Assembly (NCBI GenBank): GCA_910574915.1
Contig: CAJTCR010000030.1
Span: 1-58,228, forward strand
Reading direction: 5' to 3'
From: Eubacteriaceae bacterium
GTDB taxonomy: Bacteria; Bacillota; Clostridia; Lachnospirales; Lachnospiraceae
Length of the DNA: 58,228 nt
Part shown: positions 29,387 to 36,647 of the stretch, piece after piece
Layout: every line of letters starts with the position of its first letter
How positions within the stretch are numbered: position 1 is the stretch's first letter
The notes under the pieces: generated by a model
What the model was told of the DNA's origin: nothing
The model's input: only the letters and a program-made list of their open reading frames with translations
The model's database searches: none
Position numbers and translations under genes: made by a program

Positions 29387-30571
29387 ATGCATTATGATGA
29401 CAACATGATTGAGAGTATTCCGGTAGGAGTACTTGGCTTGATTCCGATGTCAAACTGCTCCGCGCTCGGCGAAAAAGTCGACCAGTACCTGGTCAAATGG
29501 CGGCATGAGCATCAATCTGATCACAAGACAACGATCGCTTTCCGGGGTTTTGAGCGTGACACTTATATCGTCAATGCTGCCACTCCGCGTTTCGGCACCG
29601 GTGAAGCCAAAGGATTTATCAAAGAATCCATCCGCGGCTACGACCTGTTTATTATGGTCGACGTTACCAACTATCATGAGACGTATACGGTCTGCGGACA
29701 TGCCAACCACAAATCGCCGGATGACCATTATTCGGATTTAAAACGGATTATTGCTGCCGCCGGCGGAAAAGCAAGGCGTATTACCGTAATTATGACCTAT
29801 TTATACGAAGGCAGGCAGCATCGGCGCAACGGCAGAGAATCTATGGACTGTGCGATGATGTTGCAGGAGTTACATGCTATGGGTGTAGACAATATTATTA
29901 CTTTTGACGCACATGACCCGCGTGTACAAAACGCCATTCCGCTGTCAGGATTTGAGACGATCCAGCCGTCTTACCAGTTTATCAAAGGGCTGTGCGCAAA
30001 TGTACCAGATTTAAAATTTGACGCCGACCATATGATGATGATCAGCCCCGACGAAGGCGCAACCGGGCGTGCGGTCTATCTCGCAAGCGTACTCGGCATC
30101 AATATCGGCATGTTTTACAAGCGCAGAGACTACAGCCGCATTGTAAACGGGCGCAATCCGATTATTGCACATGAATTTTTAGGCGCTTCGGTAGAAGGCA
30201 AGGACGTCATGATTATCGACGATATGATTTCTTCCGGCGACAGTATGATTGACGTTGCAACCGAATTGAAAAAGCGCAAGGCAAAACGTATTTTTGTACT
30301 CTCTACGTTCGGGCTGTTTACCGACGGGCTGGATAAATTTGATAAAGCCGTGGAAGACGGCATTATTTACCGGGTAATTACGACCAATCTGATTTATCAG
30401 ACGCGGGAGCTGTTAAGCAAGCCATACTATATCAACTGTGATATGAGCAAATACATCGCCTATATTGTAGATACTTTAAATCACGATGCTTCGATCAGCC
30501 ATCTGCTAGATCCGTATGACCGGATTCAGAGCCTGGTTACAAAATATAAAAACGGCGAAATCATTTCTTAA
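29387..30571 (+). CDS. prs: Ribose-phosphate pyrophosphokinase
   Basis: Makes PRPP from ribose-5-phosphate and ATP for nucleotide, His and Trp synthesis. At 394 aa it is longer than the common ~315-aa bacterial enzyme. The PRPP-binding loop VMIIDDMISSGDSM is intact, and FDAHDPRVQNAI matches the divalent-cation and flexible-loop region. TYLYEGRQHRRNGRE corresponds to the catalytic Arg-rich area (usually YARQDRK). The long form is common in Lachnospiraceae. Co-transcription with the helicase-loading genes would link PRPP supply to DNA replication, but that is inference. Ends in a strong bidirectional terminator. Confidence 0.9.
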   Translation: MHYDDNMIESIPVGVLGLIPMSNCSALGEKVDQYLVKWRHEHQSDHKTTIAFRGFERDTYIVNAATPRFGTGEAKGFIKESIRGYDLFIMVDVTNYHETYTVCGHANHKSPDDHYSDLKRIIAAAGGKARRITVIMTYLYEGRQHRRNGRESMDCAMMLQELHAMGVDNIITFDAHDPRVQNAIPLSGFETIQPSYQFIKGLCANVPDLKFDADHMMMISPDEGATGRAVYLASVLGINIGMFYKRRDYSRIVNGRNPIIAHEFLGASVEGKDVMIIDDMISSGDSMIDVATELKKRKAKRIFVLSTFGLFTDGLDKFDKAVEDGIIYRVITTNLIYQTRELLSKPYYINCDMSKYIAYIVDTLNHDASISHLLDPYDRIQSLVTKYKNGEIIS

Positions 30572-30580
30572 AAAATGCAG

Positions 30581-30627
30581 AAAAAAGCACCTGCACACGA
30601 TATTCTCCAATGTGCAGGCGCTTTTTT
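30581..30627. terminator. Bidirectional terminator, prs / DUF6465
   Basis: Stem AAAAAAGC-CCTGCACA / TGTGCAGG-GCTTTTTT with one internal mismatch, between convergent genes. Confidence 0.9.
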
Positions 30628-30640
30628 GTGTTCCGATCCA

Positions 30641-31069
30641 TTAAAACAAATCTACTTCACCATTATATTTATTATCATTAATTACATAATAAGCCTTATA
30701 CTCTTCCGGCTTTATATATATCTGTAAGGACTTAATCGATGACGCTCTGTGTCCGCTCGCAACAAACGCTGCTTTTACCTTATCAACAATCGAAAGCTGG
30801 CTTGCCTGCTGGTGCTGGTATTCAATAAAAACCTCCGGCTTTAACTCCGGCTTTTCTGCCTTTTCTTTCTTTACTGTCGATCTTTTTGCAGCAGGTTTTT
30901 TAGCTGCTTTTGCTTCATCCTTATCAGCCTTTTTTCCAACCGTCTTTGTGTCTTTCTTAACAGCCGTGTCTGCTTCTGGTTTCGCATCTGCTTTAACTGC
31001 TTTGGCTTCGTTCACATCTGCTGCTTCTGCAACTGACTTTGTTTCTTTGTCTGTACTCTTTGAGCTCAT
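30641..31069 (-). CDS. DUF6465-type protein with lysine/alanine-rich N-terminus
   Basis: 142 aa. The first ~80 residues are low-complexity Lys/Ala/Glu/Asp, reminiscent of histone-H1-like tails. The compact C-terminal domain (about 80-142) holds EVFIEYQHQQASQLSIVDKV and ends ...YYVINDNKYNGEVDLF, which I recognise as the DUF6465 family of Lachnospiraceae; its function is unknown. AGGAGG lies 8 nt before the ATG. It follows the HPr-like gene by 20 nt and should share its promoter. A role in nucleic-acid binding is only suggested by the basic tail. Confidence 0.75.
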   Translation of the reverse strand: MSSKSTDKETKSVAEAADVNEAKAVKADAKPEADTAVKKDTKTVGKKADKDEAKAAKKPAAKRSTVKKEKAEKPELKPEVFIEYQHQQASQLSIVDKVKAAFVASGHRASSIKSLQIYIKPEEYKAYYVINDNKYNGEVDLF

Positions 31070-31089
31070 CTCCTTAGACCTCCTACAAT

Positions 31090-31344
31090 CTACTCACACA
31101 CTAAAAACTTCTCCATTGCTAACAGAGCCTCTTTCTCGTCGTTGCCTTCTGTAATAATATTCACGCTCATTCCTTTGGATGGATTAAATGCCATAATGCC
31201 CATAATGCTCTTGGCATTAATTTTTCGGTTTTCATTTTCAAACGTGATATTGCTGTCGAACTGACAAGCCACCTGAACGAGCTCTGCTATCGGATTTTCA
31301 TGCCCCTTTGCTACATTTGAAACTATAATTTGCTTATTACTCAT
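31090..31344 (-). CDS. HPr-like phosphocarrier protein
   Basis: 84 aa, the size and fold of HPr of the sugar phosphotransferase system. The phosphorylatable His is at position 15 (AKGHENP) and the regulatory Ser at 46 (NAKSIMGIM). Arg17, which normally follows in H-A-R and stabilises phospho-His, is Asn here. It may therefore be a regulatory paralogue (compare Crh, which lacks His15) rather than the main PTS carrier. Strong promoter upstream; co-transcribed with the DUF6465 gene. Confidence 0.82.
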   Translation of the reverse strand: MSNKQIIVSNVAKGHENPIAELVQVACQFDSNITFENENRKINAKSIMGIMAFNPSKGMSVNIITEGNDEKEALLAMEKFLVCE

Positions 31345-31393
31345 ATTCCCTTCACTTCCTTAAGATCGTTTAGAATACACAAGTTCATATCGT

Positions 31394-31422
31394 AATATAG
31401 TCCATAAAACCAGCATTTGCAA
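31394..31422 (-). promoter_or_regulatory. Promoter of HPr-like/DUF6465 operon
   Basis: TTGCAA (31417-31422), a 17-bp spacer and TATATT (31394-31399) on the minus strand. Confidence 0.75.
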
Positions 31423-31512
31423 GTGTTTTTTTCATTTCTGTTAAAAACTCACGAATGAGGCATAAAACATTACCGAATTTTATGCATTTTGCAGTCATTT
31501 TTCACAATGACT

Positions 31513-32907
31513 TTAGCACCGTTCACGTGTCCGTTCTTTTTCAAACGCATCTACTTCTTTTGCCAGCTCCCCGCTTAATGCAAGCAGGCAGATTAAATTC
31601 GGAACCGCCATCAGCGCGTTTGCAATATCCGAAAACTTCCAGGCGATCGACAGTGTCGTCGTCGCGCCGATAAATGCTACTCCCGAAAAAACAACCCGGT
31701 AGATCATATTAAACTTATTTGACCCGGCAAGATATTCCAGCGCCTTTTCCCCATGATATTCCCATCCAAGGATCGTGGAAAACGCAAACAGCGCAATGCC
31801 GATCGTTACCATATAGCCGCCTGCCGGCCCGAGCACGGTGCAAAACGCCTTGATTGTAAGCTGCGCGCCTTCAATCGCCGCGCCGTTCTCATCCGTAATG
31901 CCGAGCACGCCTGAGGACGCAATGCAAAGCCCTGTAATCGTACAGACCACAATCGTATCCCAAAACGTGCCTGTCATATTTATGTAGCCCTGGCGCACCG
32001 GATTGTCTGTCGTCGCGGAAGCAGCCGTTATCGCCGCGGAACCCATGCCCGCTTCGTTCGAGAACACGCCGCGCGCAATCCCGTAGCGCATCCCGCTCAT
32101 CATAGACGCTACGATCGTACCGCCCACGCCTCCGGCAACTGCCTTTATGGAAAACGCCATTTTAAAAATCTCTGCCACACCTGCCGGAACATTGCTGATA
32201 TTGCCGAAAATAACGATCAGCCCGCCGCATACGTAAAAGACCGCCATACACGGGACAATCACCGATGACAGCTTGGAGATCGACTTGATTCCGCCCACGA
32301 TAATGCACAGGGTAAGCAGCGTTACAATGGCCCCGGTCACCCAGGTCGGCACCCGGAAGGTGTTGTTCATCGCATCCGATATCGAATTTGCCTGTGTCAG
32401 GTTCCCGATCCCAAACGAGGCAATCACCGCAAACAGCGCAAACAGCCAGCCCAGCGCCGCGCCGAACGCCTTGTTTCGAAACGCCTTTTTCATCGTATAC
32501 ATCGGGCCGCCCGACATCTCGCCCTGAGCGTTTACCTCACGGTATTTGATCGCCAGCATACATTCGCTGAACTTTGATGTCAGCCCAAAGCACGCGGACA
32601 CCCACATCCACACAAGCGCTCCCGCACCGCCTGAAACCATCGCGGTCGCAACGCCTATAATATTGCCCGTGCCGATCGTCGCCGCAAGCGCTGTCGTAAG
32701 CGCGGCAAACGGCGAGACGTCTCCTTCCCCCTTCTTTGTGCGCGCTTCTTTGCTTAACGTCAGCTTCACCGCGTACGGAAGGTTTCTCCATGTAAGGAAT
32801 TTCAGACGGATCGTCAGAAAAATTCCGGTGCCTACTAAAAGTACGAGCATTACCGGGCCCCACACAAAGTCGTCCACTACTTTCAGAATCTCTTCCAGCT
32901 CTTTCAT
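31513..32907 (-). CDS. Sodium/proton:alanine (AGCS) symporter
   Basis: 464 aa polytopic membrane protein of the alanine/glycine:cation symporter family; imports small neutral amino acids with Na+ or H+. Family motifs are visible: FAALTTALAATIGTGNIIGVATAM in the first core helices, GGPMYTMKKAF, and RGVFSNEAGMGSAAITAASA in the middle. About 10-11 hydrophobic helices. AGGAGGGAG lies upstream of the ATG. A promoter and a hairpin terminator lie within its ~160-nt leader, so attenuation is possible; I did not recognise a glycine riboswitch. Confidence 0.93.
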   Translation of the reverse strand: MKELEEILKVVDDFVWGPVMLVLLVGTGIFLTIRLKFLTWRNLPYAVKLTLSKEARTKKGEGDVSPFAALTTALAATIGTGNIIGVATAMVSGGAGALVWMWVSACFGLTSKFSECMLAIKYREVNAQGEMSGGPMYTMKKAFRNKAFGAALGWLFALFAVIASFGIGNLTQANSISDAMNNTFRVPTWVTGAIVTLLTLCIIVGGIKSISKLSSVIVPCMAVFYVCGGLIVIFGNISNVPAGVAEIFKMAFSIKAVAGGVGGTIVASMMSGMRYGIARGVFSNEAGMGSAAITAASATTDNPVRQGYINMTGTFWDTIVVCTITGLCIASSGVLGITDENGAAIEGAQLTIKAFCTVLGPAGGYMVTIGIALFAFSTILGWEYHGEKALEYLAGSNKFNMIYRVVFSGVAFIGATTTLSIAWKFSDIANALMAVPNLICLLALSGELAKEVDAFEKERTRERC

Positions 32908-33024
32908 AACTTAAACTCCCTCCTTGTCTTTTGCCTGCATGATTCTATTCATCCTATGCACGATCTTTTGAATTATGTCAAAACCGGTGCATAAATATAC
33001 AGGCAGCAGGCTCTATCCAGAAAA

Positions 33025-33048
33025 GGGACAACGTCTGCACGTTGTCCC
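33025..33048 (-). terminator. Hairpin terminator in the AGCS leader / after the 834-aa gene
   Basis: A 10-bp stem GGGACAACGT/ACGTTGTCCC with a 4-nt loop, followed on the minus strand by TTTTCTGG. It lies about 95 bp after the stop of the upstream gene and downstream of the promoter at 33073-33100. Confidence 0.7.
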
Positions 33049-33072
33049 ATCCTTGAGATCAAATACTTTATT

Positions 33073-33100
33073 ATTTTACCACAAAAAAGCATTTTGTCAA
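33073..33100 (-). promoter_or_regulatory. Promoter for the AGCS symporter leader
   Basis: Perfect TTGACA (33095-33100), a 16-bp spacer and TAAAAT (33073-33078) on the minus strand. The start would be about 20 nt before the hairpin at 33025-33048. Confidence 0.65.
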
Positions 33101-33141
33101 TATTTATGTCACAATATGCATAATCATTGTTTATTCTGCGC

Positions 33142-35646
33142 TTACTGCACCGCGATATAGATGCCGCCTGCGCCGCGCAGCTTCTCCTGTGCCTCTTCGA
33201 TGGTGCTCTTTAGCACCGTGCCCGCCTGCGCGTCATACAGCCATACGTTTAACGAGTCATACCCGGTCACCAGCATCGCCCCCTGTGCTCCCGCCGCTGC
33301 CAGTACCGGCGTGCCGCAGCTTACATAATATAAGATCTGCGACAGCGAGCAGCCCTCCACACAGATGACCTTGCGGTCGGACAGCAGCGATTCTAAGATC
33401 TCCTGCGGCGTGTCTCCTCTGTCCAAAAGCTCTCCCGCACTGACCTCAATGCCTTCATGCCGCAGGATCGCGCTGACGCATTTGGCTGCCGCAGACGCCT
33501 CTGCATCCGCATCCGAAGGCTGTACTTCAAACGGCATCTGGATGTTTTTGCGTGCGCGCTTCCAGATATAGTTCTGCTTTTCATCTACGACTACGCCCAT
33601 ATACTCGTCGGCGCTGCGGATTGCTTCGGCAAGGTCTGTCGTCGCTGTCTCCACCCTGCCCCTTGCATATGCAAAGTACGCTTGCTGCTCCTGCGGCGTT
33701 TTTAAGCTCATGCTGCGGTCTTCCTGATTCAGGATCTGCTTTGCGGCTACATAGACAGGCGGCGACTCCTTTTTCATCTCCGTCAGCGTAAGCTGCACCT
33801 GCGTCTGCTTTACTTCTGTAACCGTTGTATGGATAATCTTTTGCTCCTCATTTTCCTGTCCGCGGTTTACAATAGAATCCTGCTGTGCCTGCGCGTAGCC
33901 GCCTTCTCCGGCGACTAAACGCTGCATAATAAGCACGCCGTTATGAAACTCCACGCTGTCAATAAAATACCCTTTTTTGCGGTATTTTTTTAATACCTCC
34001 ATGCTGGAAGCATTTACAATGCGCAGCGCATACATCGGCGTCTGGCGGATGCCTGCCATGCCGCCGCTTTTATGCTTGTCCGCCGCAATGCCATACACCA
34101 GGTCTTCCTCTAAAAATCCAAGCACACGCAGTGTCCTGCCTTCCTTTGCCGTAATCTTTCGCACTTTGGAGGTCTCTAAATCCATTACGGATATCTCTGT
34201 CGAATCCCGGTCTGAAATCCAGGCAAAATACTGGTTGGATTCGGAAACCGCATACGTATCGTCGTCCAGCCCCGAGGCGACCTCTTCCATCTCCATCGAC
34301 GCCAAGTTCATATGATAGACCGTGCCGTTAAACAGCAGATAAATATCGCCTGCCGTATTTTCATACAGCAGCTTGCCCAACTCCGCCCGCAACACCTGAT
34401 AAGACTTGTCAAACGATAAAAACAGCTTTTCCTCGTTTGTATTCGCCTGGCTTGCATAGTGGACAAAGCTGATGCCTACTTCCCCTTCATGTATGCCGCG
34501 GTTCATATATCCGTATACGACATAGTCGATATCGCCCGCCTCATCCACATTCAGTATGCGGATATCATGCTGCATATTATTTTCCCTTGCCTCAATCCCT
34601 TCGTGTCCGCGAAAGCTGAACACTTCCGCCAGGCGGTGAAACGACTGGTTGTAGCTTAACAAATCCCCTTCCTGGACAAAGCAGGTGACTGTGCCGGATT
34701 CGTTCTGCATATATTCCACATCTTTAGACCGAATGCCTAGCTGAAGGTAATTCTCATACAGAAAATCATTTTCCCCCTGGAAAATCTGGTTCATAGTTCT
34801 TTCAAAATTCAAAAGGTACATGCGCTCGTTCGTATAGCGAATGCGGTAATACTCCTCGACGTTATAGTATTCCTGCTCTCCACTTTCCCCGTTGGACGTC
34901 ACAACGTAGTTCAGCAGGATAACATTATAGGAACTGTTCATCTCCTTGACCGACGGCACCGGGGCGCTTAGCCTGTCGCACGGGAAATCTGCCCAGTTCG
35001 CCTGCATTAGGCTGGAATGGATCGTAACCTTGTGCAGCGTGGAATTATCCCCCGCCATATTTGGCTCCCAGTAAGAAGTCAGTTCATCCGGCGTTTCCGA
35101 AAATGTAGCTTCGCTGATCTCCTGCGCGAACTTGACGCACTCTGCTACATAGCAGTCTCTGGCGTCTGCGATTCTCGTGTAATAATAGCAGGTCTTCTCA
35201 TCCTGGCGGAGCTTTAATGTCAGAATATATTCTCTGGACTGCTCTAACAGGCTCTGTACGGGTACGCTTGTCCGTATCTGCCCGTCTTTTTCTTCATAAG
35301 ACGTAATGTTTCCGTCCGAGATCAGCCGCTCCCCGTCAATGCTGCGGATCTCGTAGGAAACCGCGTCGATCCGGTAGCCATACGTACGGATTTGAAGCGG
35401 AACCTCCCTGCTGCTGGAAAGCGGCGTAATCGTATCGCGCATACCGACCGCATTCATCGGAGACGTATAGCCGTACAGCTCATTGATCAGCTTATTGTCC
35501 GTATACAGCATAATAACCGGCAAAACAGGCTCCTCCATTTCTGTTGTCAGGTCTAACTGATTTTTATTCGTAACACGGCCGGTAATCAACAGTGTGATTA
35601 CAAATATCAGCAAAAGCACTGCTGCCTTGATTAACCCTTTTTTCAT
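33142..35646 (-). CDS. Unknown large exported protein with C39-like C-terminal domain
   Basis: 834 aa; I do not recognise a named family. An N-terminal helix (about 5-23) anchors it, leaving a large extracytoplasmic region. Residues ~60-170 look beta-rich. Residues ~330-600 resemble a repeated beta-strand, propeller-like region (for example GDIYLLFNGTVYHMNL and YFAWISDRDSTEISVMDLET, in the style of a WD/PD40 repeat). The last ~120 residues look like a C39-type papain fold: AAAKCVSAILRHEGI corresponds to the Cys helix, and GAMLVTGYDSLNVWLYDAQAG to the strand that normally carries the catalytic His. That His appears to be absent, so the domain may bind rather than cleave. The neighbour upstream encodes a proline-rich protein. 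Confidence 0.6.
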   Translation of the reverse strand: MKKGLIKAAVLLLIFVITLLITGRVTNKNQLDLTTEMEEPVLPVIMLYTDNKLINELYGYTSPMNAVGMRDTITPLSSSREVPLQIRTYGYRIDAVSYEIRSIDGERLISDGNITSYEEKDGQIRTSVPVQSLLEQSREYILTLKLRQDEKTCYYYTRIADARDCYVAECVKFAQEISEATFSETPDELTSYWEPNMAGDNSTLHKVTIHSSLMQANWADFPCDRLSAPVPSVKEMNSSYNVILLNYVVTSNGESGEQEYYNVEEYYRIRYTNERMYLLNFERTMNQIFQGENDFLYENYLQLGIRSKDVEYMQNESGTVTCFVQEGDLLSYNQSFHRLAEVFSFRGHEGIEARENNMQHDIRILNVDEAGDIDYVVYGYMNRGIHEGEVGISFVHYASQANTNEEKLFLSFDKSYQVLRAELGKLLYENTAGDIYLLFNGTVYHMNLASMEMEEVASGLDDDTYAVSESNQYFAWISDRDSTEISVMDLETSKVRKITAKEGRTLRVLGFLEEDLVYGIAADKHKSGGMAGIRQTPMYALRIVNASSMEVLKKYRKKGYFIDSVEFHNGVLIMQRLVAGEGGYAQAQQDSIVNRGQENEEQKIIHTTVTEVKQTQVQLTLTEMKKESPPVYVAAKQILNQEDRSMSLKTPQEQQAYFAYARGRVETATTDLAEAIRSADEYMGVVVDEKQNYIWKRARKNIQMPFEVQPSDADAEASAAAKCVSAILRHEGIEVSAGELLDRGDTPQEILESLLSDRKVICVEGCSLSQILYYVSCGTPVLAAAGAQGAMLVTGYDSLNVWLYDAQAGTVLKSTIEEAQEKLRGAGGIYIAVQ

Positions 35647-35678
35647 CTGTCCCTTTCCTTTCGTAATCGTTTATGTAA

Positions 35679-35729
35679 AACGAAGCCTGTGAAAGCTGCG
35701 CGGGAGCGCGCGCCCCCACAGGCCTCGTT
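35679..35729 (-). terminator. Terminator after the proline-rich gene
   Basis: Long hairpin: AACGA..GCCTGTG pairs with CACAGGC..TCGTT, with an inner GCGCG/CGCGC stem, followed on the minus strand by TTTTAC. Confidence 0.75.
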
Positions 35730-35744
35730 GATCTGCCTGCTTTT

Positions 35745-36344
35745 CTACCAGCGGCGGCAGCGGTTATGCCTGCATCGTCTTTGATACATCTCGTTATAGA
35801 GCAGCACTTCGATTAAATTGCGCATCCCCGGACGGTGTGGCGGTGGCGGCGGTGGCGGAGGGCCCCATCCCGGCGGTGGCGGTGGCGGAGGTCTCCATCC
35901 CGGCGGTGGTGGCGGAGGGCCCCATCCTGGCGGTGGTGGTGGGCCTGGCGGTCTCCATCCTGGTGGTGGCGGCGGGCCTGGCGGCCTCCGATTATCAAGC
36001 GCTTCCACCTGCTTTGCTTCCAGATCTTTGTCTGCTTCTGGTTCTTCCTGCGGCATCGAAGCCTTTTGATAGATCTTGTCGCAGATCACCTTTAACATCA
36101 CACGGTCAGGATATTCGTCAAACATCATGCTGCCTTCATATTCCATCTTGTCGCACTCTTCCTCGACAAGCTTTAGAATGCGCTTTGCATCCTGCGGATA
36201 CAGTTCCTTGATACGCTCCATATCCCGCTCATATTCCATCTCTTCCATAAAGGCATTCTGAATCGGATAGCTCATATAAAACGGCATTTTGGGCGCATAT
36301 TGGTACTGCTGCATACGCATAAACTGTTCCTGCTTATAATCCAC
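35745..36344 (-). CDS. Unknown protein with proline-rich Pro-Gly-Trp repeats
   Basis: 199 aa, no recognised family. Residues ~30-95 are a charged helical domain (MEYERDMERIKELYPQDAKR, then VEEECDKMEYEGSMMFDEYP) of a type I recall from other Lachnospiraceae, without a known role. Residues ~120-170 are low-complexity PPPPPGW repeats, and the end is Arg/Cys/His-rich (RRCRHNRCRRW). The composition recalls some spore-coat or surface proteins, but that is only resemblance. The start is a GTG at 36344 with AGGAG 8 nt upstream. A consensus sigma-A promoter lies upstream. The neighbouring 834-aa exported protein may share its process. Confidence 0.7.
   Translation of the reverse strand: MDYKQEQFMRMQQYQYAPKMPFYMSYPIQNAFMEEMEYERDMERIKELYPQDAKRILKLVEEECDKMEYEGSMMFDEYPDRVMLKVICDKIYQKASMPQEEPEADKDLEAKQVEALDNRRPPGPPPPPGWRPPGPPPPPGWGPPPPPPGWRPPPPPPPGWGPPPPPPPPHRPGMRNLIEVLLYNEMYQRRCRHNRCRRW
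35830..35995 (-). repeat. Short tandem repeats coding for PPPPPGW
   Basis: GGTGGCGG/CCCCATCC/GGTCTCCATCC-type units on the plus strand, about 21-36 bp each, encode the Pro-rich repeat array. Confidence 0.75.
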
Positions 36345-36408
36345 GCATCTGTCTCCTGCATTTCGTTAATAACAGTATATGCGCCGGGAAAAAACCGGTT
36401 CCTGGCAA

Positions 36409-36427
36409 ATGCGGCAGATTCTGCCGC
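36409..36427. promoter_or_regulatory. Palindrome in the divergent intergenic region
   Basis: GCGGCAGATTCTGCCGC is a near-perfect dyad downstream of the minus-strand promoter, between two divergent genes. It could be an operator or a short RNA stem; no regulator is identified. The rest of the 303-bp gap (36345-36647) holds the two promoters listed here and no gene. Confidence 0.4.
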
Positions 36428-36447
36428 CGAAACAGCAATTATAGATG

Positions 36448-36476
36448 ATTATAACGCACTGACAGCGGCGTTTCAA
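36448..36476 (-). promoter_or_regulatory. Promoter of the proline-rich gene
   Basis: TTGAAA (36471-36476), a 17-bp spacer and perfect TATAAT (36448-36453) on the minus strand. Confidence 0.75.
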
Positions 36477-36562
36477 GGCAATTTCACTTCATTCTCCAGC
36501 GGGATTATTCATTATATCCCGAATTTAAGTAAATCTTAAGAATTTTTTATGATTTTTACCGA

Positions 36563-36591
36563 TTGATTTTTTGTCCAATAGGATATATTTT
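36563..36591 (+). promoter_or_regulatory. Possible promoter of the LtaS-like gene
   Basis: TTGATT (36563-36568), a 17-bp spacer and TATTTT (36586-36591). The match to consensus is modest. Confidence 0.4.
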
Positions 36592-36647
36592 ATTCTCAGT
36601 CAGAATAAAGTTAGTTAAGAATTTTTCGGAGGAGGTATTCCGTATTT

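Noticed and set aside
35818..36211. Gly-rich, Trp/Arg-rich and Val/Ala-rich open frames on the plus strand
   Set aside because: They are complements of the proline-rich repeat array and the coding bias belongs to the minus strand.
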